DNA of 64,000 nt, taken from CAWCDJ01 sp963836015 (GTDB lineage: Bacteria > Acidobacteriota > Terriglobia > Bryobacterales > Bryobacteraceae). Numbering within the stretch: position 1 is the first letter of the stretch; every line of letters starts with the position of its first letter. The position numbers and the translations under genes were made by a program. Location of the stretch: contig CAWIIF010000015.1 of the NCBI GenBank assembly GCA_963836015.1, forward strand, positions 558,001 to 622,000, written 5' to 3'. A model generated the notes under the pieces. The model was not told the origin of the DNA. It made no database searches and worked only from the letters and a program-made list of their open reading frames with translations. Below, piece after piece: positions 1-8,526 of this stretch.

Positions 1-1
1 G

Positions 2-52
2 TACAACCAGCCGGTGGACGGTTTGGTCTCGGTCATGGTGAGGCTGCCGTAA
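2..52 (+). CDS. Possible 3' tail of an upstream gene
   Basis: The first 52 bases can be read as an open frame ending ...SVMVRLP and a TAA stop at 50-52. This could be the last 16 residues of a gene that begins before the window. Another frame also stays open to a TAG at 58-60, so the assignment is weak. No family can be named from so few residues. Confidence 0.25.
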   Translation, partial: YNQPVDGLVSVMVRLP

Positions 53-95
53 CAGCATAGTCGATTTCCCCGGCAGTCGAACGCCCCACGGTACA

Positions 96-2588
96 ATGAA
101 GCTTCGAAATCGTATGAAACCAGCATTTCGCCGTACCGCGGCGCGGGTGGCACTCGCAGCCGGGGTGGCTCTGACCGCGGCGCTTCTCTGTTCCCAATCT
201 TCGCCGCGCGAACAGGTCGGTCCGCTGCCCGGAGGCGGCTTCCTGCTCAACAGCGGGTGGAAGCTCGACCCCGCCGGCAAGCAGGTGCCCCTGGACACCT
301 TCCCGATGGCCACCGCGCTTTCGCCGGACGGAAAATACCTGCTCGTGCTGAACGGCGGCTACCGTCCGCCCAGCATCAGCGTGATCGATACCGCCTCGGC
401 GACGGTGGTGAGCCACACGCCCGTGCCGGACGCCTGGCTGGGTCTCGCCTTCACGCCTAACGGAGACCGCGTCTATGTCGGCGGCGCGTCGAAAGCTTCG
501 ATCTTCGAGTTCACGTTTGCCAACGGTACCCTGCAGCCGGGCCGCACGTTCGAGGTGGTCCCCGCGGCCCAGCGAACGGCGCGCGATTTCATCGGCGATG
601 TGACGCTGTCTCCCGACGGCCGACTGCTGTATGCAGCCGACCTCTACCGCGATTCGCTGGTAGTGATCAATCCGCAATCGGGCATGGTGATCCAGCGGGT
701 CAATACGGGGCGTCGGCCCTACCGCATTCTGTTCCACCCGGACGGGAAATCGTTCTTTGTCACGCACTGGGCGGACGGGACGCTCGGCCATTACGACGCC
801 ATGGATGGCAGCCTGCTGGCCACCGTGCGGATCGGCGCGCATCCCACCGATATGGTGTGGCGCGACGGCCGTCCCGCGGACGTGGACCCGGACGAGCCCG
901 GCTACAAGGCGCGCCTGTTCGTGGCCGCCGCCAATACGAATAACGTTTACGCGGTAAGCGTGACCGAGTCGAACACCCTCAACGTCATCGAAAGCATCAA
1001 CGTGTCGATGACGCCCCGGCAGCCGCTCGGGATGACACCCTCCGCGCTGGCGCTCAGCCCCGACAAGAAGCGGCTCTTCGTAGCCTGCTCGGACGCCAAT
1101 GCGGCGGCGGTGGTGGACGTGACCATGGAGCGCAGCCGCGTGGAGGGCTTTATCCCGGCGGGCTGGTATCCGACCGCCGTGCGCGTCCTGCCATCCGGCA
1201 CCCTGGTGGTGCTGAACGGCAAGGGCCTCCGCTCCTATCCGAACCCGGACGGGCCGAACCCCTCGAAGCGTCCGGTGGGAGTTCACAACGAGCCGGGCAT
1301 CCGGCCCGGCTATGTCGGCTACATGCAGACCGGCACCGCCTCGTGGATCGAGCCGTTCACGTCCGGTCAACTGGAGGCCTGGACCAATGCCGAGCTGGCC
1401 GATTCGCCCTACCGCGATGCCAAGCTCGACGAACCATCGCAGTTGCCCGCGCAGATCAGGCACATCATTTACATCGTTCGCGAGAATCGCACCTACGACC
1501 AGGTGATGGGCGACGTGAAGGAAGGCAACGGCGATCCGTCGCTGGTCCTGTTCGGGGAGAAGGTGACGCCCAACGCCCACAAGCTGGTGCGCGAGTTCGT
1601 GCTGCTCGACAATTTCTACGTCAATGCCGACGTGAGCGCCGACGGGCACAACTGGTCGACGGCGGCGATCGCGCCGGATTACGTGCAGAAGCTGTGGCCC
1701 AATCAATACGCGGGCCGCCGCAAGCTGTACGACTTCGAAGAGCAGGACCCGACTTCGCTTCCGCCGGCGGGCTATCTCTGGACGAATGCCATCTCAGCCG
1801 GGTTATCAATCCGCAATTTCGGCTACATGGTGAACAACAAGCCGGGTGCGGCTCCGGGAAGCGAGCAGATCACAGGTGTTCGCGACCCGGTCCTGGCCAA
1901 GGCCACCAACCGGCTCTACCGCGGATTCGACCTCGACTATCCGGATGTGGAGCGCGCCAGGACGTTCCTCAACGAGCTGGCCGAATACGAAAAGACCGGC
2001 GATATGCCGCGCCTGATATTGCTCCGCATGGGCAACGACCACACGTCCGGAACGGCGGCCGGCAAGATCGCTCCGCTTTCGGCGGCGGCCGATAACGACT
2101 ATGCGCTGGGCCAGCTGGTCGAAGGCGTGTCGAAATCGAAGTTCTGGATGAGCACCCTGATCTGCGTGTTGGAAGACGACGCCCAGAACGGACCGGACCA
2201 CGTGGATTCGCACCGCTCGCCGGCCTTGCTGATTTCGCCCTACGTGAAGCACCACGCCGTCGACGGCAGCATGTACAACACGGTCTCGATGGTGCGGACC
2301 ATCGAACTGCTGCTCGGGCTTCACCCCATGACGCACTTCGACGCGGGCGCCCGTCCCATGACGTCGGCGTTCCAGGCCACTCCCGACGCGGCCACCTATA
2401 CCGTCGAAAAACCGCGCATTCCCCTCGACGAGCGCAACCCGCCGAACGCCCCGGGAGCGGCCGCATCCAACCGGATGCACTTCGAGGAAGCTGACGAAAT
2501 CGACGACGACGAGCTGAACGACGTCCTTTGGCGGGCCATCCGCAAGGACGCTCCGCCGCCGCCGGTGCGAAGCTATTTCGGAAAGTAA
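96..2588 (+). CDS. YncE-type beta-propeller / phosphoesterase protein
   Basis: 830 residues. An N-terminal signal peptide (about residues 1-30, ending near LLCSQSS) indicates export. Residues about 40-370 hold YVTN/YncE-like propeller blades with repeated SPDG and HPDG motifs. Residues about 455-780 are a phosphoesterase/alkaline-phosphatase-like domain, with NRTYDQVMGD, DGHNWST and LEDDAQNGPDHVDSHR as the probable metal-site segments. This two-domain architecture is common in Acidobacteria; the substrate is unknown. A second ATG at 114 gives a tidier signal peptide. A TACAAT hexamer at 92-97 overlaps the first ATG, so the shorter start is a real alternative. The GH57 gene follows 9 bp downstream. 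Confidence 0.85.
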   Translation: MKLRNRMKPAFRRTAARVALAAGVALTAALLCSQSSPREQVGPLPGGGFLLNSGWKLDPAGKQVPLDTFPMATALSPDGKYLLVLNGGYRPPSISVIDTASATVVSHTPVPDAWLGLAFTPNGDRVYVGGASKASIFEFTFANGTLQPGRTFEVVPAAQRTARDFIGDVTLSPDGRLLYAADLYRDSLVVINPQSGMVIQRVNTGRRPYRILFHPDGKSFFVTHWADGTLGHYDAMDGSLLATVRIGAHPTDMVWRDGRPADVDPDEPGYKARLFVAAANTNNVYAVSVTESNTLNVIESINVSMTPRQPLGMTPSALALSPDKKRLFVACSDANAAAVVDVTMERSRVEGFIPAGWYPTAVRVLPSGTLVVLNGKGLRSYPNPDGPNPSKRPVGVHNEPGIRPGYVGYMQTGTASWIEPFTSGQLEAWTNAELADSPYRDAKLDEPSQLPAQIRHIIYIVRENRTYDQVMGDVKEGNGDPSLVLFGEKVTPNAHKLVREFVLLDNFYVNADVSADGHNWSTAAIAPDYVQKLWPNQYAGRRKLYDFEEQDPTSLPPAGYLWTNAISAGLSIRNFGYMVNNKPGAAPGSEQITGVRDPVLAKATNRLYRGFDLDYPDVERARTFLNELAEYEKTGDMPRLILLRMGNDHTSGTAAGKIAPLSAAADNDYALGQLVEGVSKSKFWMSTLICVLEDDAQNGPDHVDSHRSPALLISPYVKHHAVDGSMYNTVSMVRTIELLLGLHPMTHFDAGARPMTSAFQATPDAATYTVEKPRIPLDERNPPNAPGAAASNRMHFEEADEIDDDELNDVLWRAIRKDAPPPPVRSYFGK

Positions 2589-2597
2589 ACACGCTCG

Positions 2598-4721
2598 ATG
2601 TCAAGAATCTACCTGTGCTTCCTATGGCACATGCACCAGCCGTTTTACAAAGACCTGATCTCGGGCGAGTACAAGCTTCCGTGGACCCGCATGCACGCCT
2701 TGAAGGATTACTACGGCATGGTGCGGATCCTGGAGGAGTTTCCCGGCATTCACCAGACGTTCAACCTGGTGCCCTCGATGATGGCGCAGGTGGAAGAGTA
2801 CGCCGCCGGTGAAGCCAAGGATCCGTTTCTGCAGAAGGTGCTGCAGCCGGCCGAAAGCCTTACGGATGCCGACCGGGCATTCCTGCTGCGCCACTCCTTT
2901 TATTCCGATCCCCATCGCATGATCTATCGCTACCCGCGCTACGGGGAGCTGTTCGACGCCCGCAACGCGCAGAAGACCGCGTACGGCTTCTTCGGCGCGC
3001 AGGAGTTTCGCGACGTGCAAATGTGGTCGCAACTGGCGTGGTTCGACGAGGAGTTTCAGGCGAACGACCCGGAGGTGGCCGAGTGGATCAAGCGGGGCCG
3101 CAACTTCACGCTGGCCGACCAGCGGCGCATGGGCGAGAAGCAGCGCGAAATCCTCGGCCGGGTGCTGCCCGAGTACCGGAAGCTCGCTCAAAGCGGGCAG
3201 ATCGAGATCTCCACGACGCCGTACTACCACCCGATCCTGCCGCTGCTGTGCGATTCGGATATCGCGGCTGTGGCGCATCCGGGAGTACCGCTGCCGCCGC
3301 GCTTCCGCTACCCGGGTGATGCGCAGCGCCAGCTTTCGCTCGCGCGCGAGTACGTGCTTCAGCATTTCGGAGCGGCGCCGGTAGGGCTGTGGCCCTCGGA
3401 AGGGTCGGTCTCCGACGAGGTCTTCACGATCGCCGCCGACCTGGGCTTCACGTGGACCGCCACCGATAGCGGCGTGCTCAACCGTACGCTCTCCCGGGCG
3501 GTGCCGGTGGATGGCCTCTACCGTCCGTACGAGTGGCGCCAGCAGGGCCGCAAGCTGGGGGTTGTTTTCCGCGATCATTTCATGAGCGACCTGATCGGCT
3601 TCGTGTATTCGAAAATGGACGCCGGCGCCGCGGCCGACGACTTCCTGCGGCGCATCCGCGAAAACTGCGCCGGCATCCTGGGTGCCGGCCGCGATGCGCT
3701 GGTTCCGATCATTCTCGACGGCGAAAACGCCTGGGAATATTACTACCTCAACGGCCGCCCCTTCCTGCGCGAGCTCTACCGCCGGATCCAGAACGACGAC
3801 CGGATGCGCTCCCTGACCATGACCGAGGCGCTGAGCCAGATTCCGTCCGAGCCGCTGGACCACATCTTCCCCGGCTCGTGGATCAATGCCAACTTCGATG
3901 TCTGGATCGGAGCGGAGGAAGACAACCAGGCCTGGACGCAACTGCTGCGCGCGCGCCAGACCTTCGATGCCACCGCCGCGGTTCCCGAGGAGCAGCGGCG
4001 CCTGGCGTTCGAAGAGTTGTTGATCGCGGAGGGCAGCGACTGGTGCTGGTGGTATGGGCCGGAGCACGATTCGGTCAATCGCGTGGAGTTCGACCAGCTC
4101 TTTCGCAGCCACCTCGCCAACGTCTACCGGTTCCTGAATCTCAACCCGCCCGAGGAGCTGTCCAGGCCGATCCTGCGGATTGCGGTTCCGGCCGTCAAGA
4201 TCGAACCCTCCGGCGCCATCCTGCCGCGGATCGACGGCGAAGTGACCTCGTATTTCGAGTGGATCGGCGCCGGCATCTACCGGGTGGACGAGCGCTCCGG
4301 CTCGATGCACGGCAAGAAGTTTCTGGTGAAGGAAGTCTACTTCGGCAGCGATGGCGACAATTTTTTTCTTCGTGTCGATTTCCACCCGGGGTACCAGCAG
4401 GAGCTGCCCGGGATGCAGGCGCGCCTGCGGGTGCAATCGCTCGACGGCGCCCTCACCAGTTCCCTGAACATCGTGTTTACGCACGAAGGTGTCGCGGTGG
4501 CGGAAGAGGATCTGGCAGGCGGGACGGCGCCCGGCGCGGTGGAGTGCGCGTTCGTGCGAGTTCTTGAGGTGCGGGCAAGCCTGGCCGCGATGAGGATCGC
4601 CCGGGGCGCCGGCCTGAAGATCCAGCTTTCGCTTTGGCAGGGCGGCCTGCCGATCGATGCCCTGCCGCAGCAGGGCTGGCTGGAGATGCGCACGACCGAC
4701 CCGGCCGAGCTGGCCGGGTAG
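2598..4721 (+). CDS. Glycoside hydrolase family 57 protein
   Basis: 707 residues with no signal peptide, so cytoplasmic. The N-terminus carries the GH57 region-1 motif WHMHQP (residues 9-14). The probable nucleophile region is GLWPSEGSVSDE, with Glu near residue 268; the acid/base Asp is probably in ILDGENAWEYY near residue 375. The segment FPGSWINANFDVWIG is also typical of the family. GH57 enzymes are retaining alpha-amylases, 4-alpha-glucanotransferases or branching enzymes acting on alpha-glucans. The length and the extra C-terminal beta-rich part (about residues 530-707) suit an amylase/glucanotransferase-like member, but the exact activity cannot be read from sequence. Probably co-transcribed with the upstream gene. 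Confidence 0.9.
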   Translation: MSRIYLCFLWHMHQPFYKDLISGEYKLPWTRMHALKDYYGMVRILEEFPGIHQTFNLVPSMMAQVEEYAAGEAKDPFLQKVLQPAESLTDADRAFLLRHSFYSDPHRMIYRYPRYGELFDARNAQKTAYGFFGAQEFRDVQMWSQLAWFDEEFQANDPEVAEWIKRGRNFTLADQRRMGEKQREILGRVLPEYRKLAQSGQIEISTTPYYHPILPLLCDSDIAAVAHPGVPLPPRFRYPGDAQRQLSLAREYVLQHFGAAPVGLWPSEGSVSDEVFTIAADLGFTWTATDSGVLNRTLSRAVPVDGLYRPYEWRQQGRKLGVVFRDHFMSDLIGFVYSKMDAGAAADDFLRRIRENCAGILGAGRDALVPIILDGENAWEYYYLNGRPFLRELYRRIQNDDRMRSLTMTEALSQIPSEPLDHIFPGSWINANFDVWIGAEEDNQAWTQLLRARQTFDATAAVPEEQRRLAFEELLIAEGSDWCWWYGPEHDSVNRVEFDQLFRSHLANVYRFLNLNPPEELSRPILRIAVPAVKIEPSGAILPRIDGEVTSYFEWIGAGIYRVDERSGSMHGKKFLVKEVYFGSDGDNFFLRVDFHPGYQQELPGMQARLRVQSLDGALTSSLNIVFTHEGVAVAEEDLAGGTAPGAVECAFVRVLEVRASLAAMRIARGAGLKIQLSLWQGGLPIDALPQQGWLEMRTTDPAELAG

Positions 4722-4784
4722 GGTCGGTTCACTGAGCCGCGACCGCGAGGGAGCGGGCGTTTTTCTGTTAAAATGGGGAAAGTT

Positions 4785-4994
4785 ATGGCAATTCCGAATG
4801 TGAAGCGGTTCCGGCCTTTCTGCCCGACCTGCAACGACAGTTTTACGCTGATGGCGGTTCTTCCGAGGGACGCGAACGTGGATCAATACCTGGCGGACGC
4901 TGTGGCGCGCCACGATCACAAGGCGTTCCAGGAAGCCAAAGTGCTGCACTTCAAGGTCCGCGTCGGCCAGCAGAAGCAGAAGAAGGCCAAATAG
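4785..4994 (+). CDS. Small CxxC-containing hypothetical protein
   Basis: 69 residues from the ATG at 4785. The protein starts MAIPNVKRFRPFCPTCNDSF, giving one CxxC pair (FCPTC), and ends in a lysine-rich tail (QKQKKAK). An upstream in-frame ATG at 4773 lies within a TAAAAT hexamer (4769-4774). A GGGGAAAG stretch at 4775-4782 is close to the second ATG, so the shorter start is preferred. No family is recognised. The single CxxC could be half of a zinc site or a redox pair. It converges with the HEAT-repeat gene, with a hairpin between them. Confidence 0.65.
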   Translation: MAIPNVKRFRPFCPTCNDSFTLMAVLPRDANVDQYLADAVARHDHKAFQEAKVLHFKVRVGQQKQKKAK

Positions 4995-5001
4995 TCTTCG
5001 T

Positions 5002-5022
5002 GGGGCGGTTTCCATCCGCCCC
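5002..5022 (+). terminator. Hairpin between convergent genes
   Basis: A 7-bp GC stem (GGGGCGG / CCGCCCC) with a 7-nt loop lies 7 bp after the stop of the small CxxC gene and before the 3' end of the convergent HEAT-repeat gene. The downstream T-run is poor (TCTCAATTCCTC), so it is only a probable terminator. Confidence 0.4.
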
Positions 5023-5033
5023 TCTCAATTCCT

Positions 5034-6305
5034 CTATCCGCCCACCCTGGTCTGCAGCGTCCGAATGGCGCGCAAGATCTCTTTCTGCACGTCGGTGTCA
5101 GGGTCGTTGCTGAGCTTCCGCAGTTCCGTCAGGCTCTCTTTGTCGCCGCTGCGCGCCAGCACACCCGCGATCCCGATCTTCTCGTCTTTCGTCCCGGTCT
5201 CGAGCGGCCGGTAAAGCGCGGTGCGCACGGCCGGATCGCGCGCCAGCTCCACCAGGAACGGAAAGGCAACGCCCTTGTACGACGCGGAATCCAGGTTGTT
5301 GATCAGGTACGTCAGGGGACTGAACTCGCTCACTTCTGTTTTGCCGAGCATGACCAGGGCAAAGGCCAGCGACAGCCGCGGATTGGTCTTGCCCTCGTCC
5401 TGCCACGCCTGCTGCAGCATCGGAACATCGCTCGGGTTTTTGAGGCGCGCGAAGCCTTCGGCTGCCGCGGCCCGCAGCTTGTCGTCTTTGTCGTGAAGGT
5501 ACTGTGTATAGATGCCGCGGCTCTGTTCCACCGGCAGCATGGCGATGGCGGTCAAGGCCGCGCGCTTCACTTTGCTGTCCTTGCTCTGGTTGAGAACGCT
5601 GGTCAGGTCCGGCACGGCCTGTTTGTTCAGCAGGAGGCCGGTCGTTTCGATCGCCGCAACCTGCACCTTCGGGTCGAGATCGTGGAGCAGGAAGCTGATG
5701 CGCGGCGCGGCGGATTCGTCGCGAATCTTCTGCAGGGCCGTAAGGGACTCGTAGAGCACCTCGCTGTCCTTGGAGTGCAGGGCCGCGATCAGGTCGGGGA
5801 CCGCCGCCTTGCCTCGCAGAATGCCGATGGCGCGCGCCGCGTTCGCCCGCGCGTCCATGCTGCCGCCGGTCTTCACCAGCTGTCCCAGCGCGGAGACCAC
5901 CTCGGGGCGCACGATGACGTAGGGGTCGATCACCTGGTCGTTCGTGTCGGTGAACTTGCCCTTGATGCTGCTTCCGACGCGTTTCAATGAAGCGCCGAAT
6001 CCGGTTTCTACATATCCGGGCAGATAGAAGTTGACCAGTCCGTCGGTGGCGCGAATCTGTACCTCCGGATCGTTATCGTGGGTCGCCAGGATCAGCGGGT
6101 CGAGGCTGTATTGGGTGCCGATCCCGGTGAGCTGCTTGACCACTTCGACACGGACATCGGTGCCGGGGTCTTTGAGCAACTCCTGAAGCTTGGGAATGGC
6201 GGAAGTGCCGCCCTTGGCGATTTCGCGGACGTCCTTGGGCCTGGTTTGAGCCATCAAGAGCGCTGTGCAGGCAAAAATCAGGACAGGCGTGTAAGAGGAG
6301 CGCAT
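5034..6305 (-). CDS. Exported HEAT-repeat protein
   Basis: 423 residues. The N-terminus (MRSSYTPVLIFACTALLMAQ) is a signal peptide, so the protein is probably periplasmic or secreted. Most of the rest is built of HEAT/PBS-lyase-like helical repeats: segments such as DVRVEVVKQL, VQIRATDGLV, ARANAARAIGIL, KVQVAAIETTG and KVKRAALTAIA recur about every 30-40 residues. Such solenoids are protein-binding scaffolds; no catalytic motif is seen and the partner is unknown. A TAGCAT hexamer sits 6 nt upstream of the ATG with no ribosome binding site, which fits a leaderless transcript. Confidence 0.85.
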   Translation of the reverse strand: MRSSYTPVLIFACTALLMAQTRPKDVREIAKGGTSAIPKLQELLKDPGTDVRVEVVKQLTGIGTQYSLDPLILATHDNDPEVQIRATDGLVNFYLPGYVETGFGASLKRVGSSIKGKFTDTNDQVIDPYVIVRPEVVSALGQLVKTGGSMDARANAARAIGILRGKAAVPDLIAALHSKDSEVLYESLTALQKIRDESAAPRISFLLHDLDPKVQVAAIETTGLLLNKQAVPDLTSVLNQSKDSKVKRAALTAIAMLPVEQSRGIYTQYLHDKDDKLRAAAAEGFARLKNPSDVPMLQQAWQDEGKTNPRLSLAFALVMLGKTEVSEFSPLTYLINNLDSASYKGVAFPFLVELARDPAVRTALYRPLETGTKDEKIGIAGVLARSGDKESLTELRKLSNDPDTDVQKEILRAIRTLQTRVGG

Positions 6306-6311
6306 GCTTCT

Positions 6312-6317
6312 ATGCTA
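6312..6317 (-). promoter_or_regulatory. -10-like hexamer of the HEAT-repeat gene
   Basis: TAGCAT on the minus strand ends 6 nt before the ATG of the HEAT-repeat gene. At that distance transcription would start at or near the start codon. No clear -35 is visible. Confidence 0.4.
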
Positions 6318-6340
6318 ACGCGCCCGCACGGGGTTTCGGA

Positions 6341-7183
6341 TCAGCGCACGAATTCCACTTGCACGCGATTCGGAATCAGCCCCGCTTCAAACCCCATGTC
6401 GAGCAGCTTCTGGGCGGCCTGCGGCACGACCTCGCCGGCGTCCAGGGTGTAGTGGTTCACATACATCCCTACGAACTTCTCGGCCAGCCGCGGTTCCATG
6501 TCACGGGCGAACTGCAGGGCGTAGGACAGGGCTTCGTCGTGGTTGTCGAGGGCATACTGAATGCTCTCGCGCATCATCCGGCAGCACTCGCTTTGGGTTT
6601 CGGCATCGAGCGACCGCAAGAGGGCGTTGCCGCCCAGCGGCAGCGGCAGCCCATAGCAGCTCTTGAACCAGCGGCCGAGGTCGACGATGCGGTGGAATCC
6701 TTCGCGGTCGAACGTCAACTGCGCTTCGTGAATGATCAGCCCGGCATCCACGCTGCGTTCGCGCACGGCGTCGGTAATCTTGTCGAACGGCGTCACCACG
6801 GCTTCGAAATCGGGCTGAAACAGCTTGCAGGAAAGGTATGCCGTGGTCAGCGTTCCTGGAACTGCGATGCGCTTGCCCTTCAGCTCTTCGGGCTCCATCG
6901 GCCGGGTGGCGATAATCATCGGCCCGTAGCCATCCCCGATGCTCGACCCGCTGGCCATCAACACATACTTGTCGGCGACATAGGGGTACGCATGGTAGGA
7001 AATCGCGCTCAGTTCATATTGTCCCAGCATGGCTTTCCGGTTCAGGCTCTCGATGTCCTCGAGGACGTGACGGAAAGTGACTTTGGTCGAGCGAACCTTC
7101 TTGGTCGCAAGGCCATAGAACATGAACGCGTCGTCAGAATCCGGACTATGGGCGCTGACGATCTCCCGGAGGGCTACAGTCAT
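6341..7183 (-). CDS. mqnD: MqnD-like 1,4-dihydroxy-6-naphthoate synthase
   Basis: 280 residues, the usual length of the family. MqnD catalyses a late step of the futalosine menaquinone pathway, turning cyclic dehypoxanthinyl futalosine into 1,4-dihydroxy-6-naphthoate. Typical features are the N-terminal HSPDSDDAFMFYGL, the ISYHAYPYVADKYVLM region, the central RIAVPGTLTTAYL and DAGLIIHEAQLTF, matching the periplasmic-binding-protein-like fold of MqnA/MqnD. No signal peptide is present, as expected for a cytoplasmic enzyme. No other menaquinone gene is in the window. A strong inverted repeat lies just upstream of the start and may be an operator. Confidence 0.85.
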   Translation of the reverse strand: MTVALREIVSAHSPDSDDAFMFYGLATKKVRSTKVTFRHVLEDIESLNRKAMLGQYELSAISYHAYPYVADKYVLMASGSSIGDGYGPMIIATRPMEPEELKGKRIAVPGTLTTAYLSCKLFQPDFEAVVTPFDKITDAVRERSVDAGLIIHEAQLTFDREGFHRIVDLGRWFKSCYGLPLPLGGNALLRSLDAETQSECCRMMRESIQYALDNHDEALSYALQFARDMEPRLAEKFVGMYVNHYTLDAGEVVPQAAQKLLDMGFEAGLIPNRVQVEFVR

Positions 7184-7188
7184 AGTGT

Positions 7189-7208
7189 CTGGAATGAACT
7201 CATTCCAG
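7189..7208. promoter_or_regulatory. Inverted repeat upstream of mqnD (candidate operator)
   Basis: A perfect 9-bp inverted repeat with a 2-nt centre (CTGGAATGA-AC-TCATTCCAG) begins 5 bp upstream of the mqnD start codon. On the minus strand it follows a TAAACT hexamer at once. The placement between a -10-like element and the start codon suits a repressor site or a 5'-end hairpin. The regulator is unknown. Confidence 0.5.
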
Positions 7209-7605
7209 TTTACACCAGGACACTTCGCAAGCCCGACGCAGAACGGGGAAAAACACGGAGGGACAATATCAGAGCCGGAAAACGACGAAGGGCGGACATC
7301 TGGGGGGTGGAACTGGGAATTTCCCGCTGGCGATCATCCGATATGCGCATTAAGCGCTTTGCCCTGCATTCGGGCCGGTATCAATCCGAGCGTCCGGAAA
7401 ACTCCGTACTACCTGTCCATATCCCACAGATGAGCCGCCCTCATCTTGGCCCGGTTCTATATGTCACCTCCCGCCAACCCGGGTGGGTCGGCATTTAAGA
7501 CGGCTGGAATCAGACAACCGGCCCTGATTCCACTTTCAGTCTTGCGCTTGCTGGTATTCTTGTCAAGAGTAACGAAAGTACCGTTGCACGAATTTTCACC
7601 TTAGC
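7209..7605. other. Intergenic stretch without recognisable gene
   Basis: About 400 bp between the operator-like repeat of mqnD and the next plus-strand gene. Reading frames here are short or have composition unlike their neighbours. No tRNA, riboswitch or clear terminator is recognised. The last 60 bp are relatively AT-rich and probably hold the promoter of the downstream hypothetical gene. Confidence 0.4.
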
Positions 7606-8007
7606 GTGTTTCGAAACTTTTTTTCGAGAAAGAAGGCGGCACTCAGCGGTGCTCCTGCCACGCGCCGCATGAAAACCTATTCGGCGCAATCGGGCTACGT
7701 GTATCAATACTTCTATGAAGGCCACCGGCCGTTTTTGCCGGGCGGAGAACCGGGCACCGAATTCGTGTTCACTGTGTCGGCAGACCGCAGGCGGTGGCAT
7801 CCCGTGGAGGTGCGAATGCCGGATTCCGCCGTGGCCGGATGGGAGCGCGCCCACGCCCGCGAGCTTTCCGCCACCGAGCGTTATGCGGTTGCCAAGCTCT
7901 CGCTGTTCCAGGCCTTCGACGAACGGCCGGCGCCGGACCGCATGCATGACCCGGTGCGCGTGCGGACCGCCGACGTCGACGGCATTATCGACACGCTGGA
8001 CCTGTAG
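7606..8007 (+). CDS. Hypothetical protein
   Basis: 133 residues from a GTG at 7606, or 112 from an ATG at 7669 (MKTYSAQSGYVYQYFYEG). Neither start has a good ribosome binding site. The protein has a tyrosine-rich opening, a middle TEFVFTVSADRRRWHPVEV segment and an acidic end (DVDGIIDTLDL), with no membrane segment. The family is not recognised. Codon use matches the neighbours and it precedes sixA by 33 bp on the same strand, so it is probably a real gene. Confidence 0.65.
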   Translation: MFRNFFSRKKAALSGAPATRRMKTYSAQSGYVYQYFYEGHRPFLPGGEPGTEFVFTVSADRRRWHPVEVRMPDSAVAGWERAHARELSATERYAVAKLSLFQAFDERPAPDRMHDPVRVRTADVDGIIDTLDL

Positions 8008-8024
8008 CGCCTTTCCGGCCGCGC

Positions 8025-8030
8025 TAGAAT
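8025..8030 (+). promoter_or_regulatory. -10-like hexamer of sixA
   Basis: TAGAAT, 10 nt upstream of the sixA ATG. It falls just after the stop codon of the preceding gene and suggests an independent promoter with a very short or absent leader. The -35 region is not recognisable. Confidence 0.4.
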
Positions 8031-8040
8031 AGAGAGCCTG

Positions 8041-8526
8041 ATGCAGATCTACCTGCTGCGGCACGGCATCGCGGAGACCGGCCGGGCGGGTCACGCGGAC
8101 TCCGAGCGGGCACTCACTACGGAAGGCCGGGAAAAGCTGCGCCGCGTCCTGAAGCAGGCGCGCGCGGCGGAGGTAGAGCCGACCCTGATCCTCTCGAGCC
8201 CGTACCGGCGCGCGCTCGAAACCGCTCAGGAGGCCGCCGAAGCGCTGGGGTATCGCGGCGCGGTGGAAAAGACGCGGGCACTGGTGCCGGAGGCATCACC
8301 GTACGATGCCTGGGAAGAACTCCGGCAGCGCAAGAACGAGCGGGCCATCCTGCTGGCCGGCCACGAACCGATGATGAGCTCCATGGCGGCCTTCCTGCTG
8401 GCCAGCCCCAGCCTCACGATCGACATGAAAAAGGCGGCCATCGTGCGCGTGGATTGCGACCGCCTGGGCGCCCAGCCGGCGGGTGTCCTGAAGTGGATGC
8501 TGACGCCCGCGCTTTGCGGAGAATAG
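8041..8526 (+). CDS. sixA: SixA-type phosphohistidine phosphatase
   Basis: 161 residues, the normal size. It opens with the histidine-phosphatase RHG motif (YLLRHGIAE), where the His is the phosphorylated nucleophile. SSPYRRALETAQEA and LLAGHEPMMSSM supply the other phosphate-site residues. SixA enzymes dephosphorylate phosphohistidine in HPt domains or in the nitrogen phosphotransferase system; the substrate here is not known. The stop codon is immediately followed by the ATG of the DUF2252 gene, with no intervening base, so the two are almost certainly co-translated. Confidence 0.85.
   Translation: MQIYLLRHGIAETGRAGHADSERALTTEGREKLRRVLKQARAAEVEPTLILSSPYRRALETAQEAAEALGYRGAVEKTRALVPEASPYDAWEELRQRKNERAILLAGHEPMMSSMAAFLLASPSLTIDMKKAAIVRVDCDRLGAQPAGVLKWMLTPALCGE

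Noticed and set aside
33..1706. 557-codon open frame on the minus strand opposite the YncE/phosphoesterase gene
   Set aside because: It is rich in His/Arg/Gly/Val with no recognisable motif and lies fully antisense to a gene with clear domains; typical of high-GC shadow frames.
2622..5015. 797-codon open frame on the minus strand opposite the GH57 gene
   Set aside because: Long but antisense to an unmistakable GH57 protein, with shadow-like composition.
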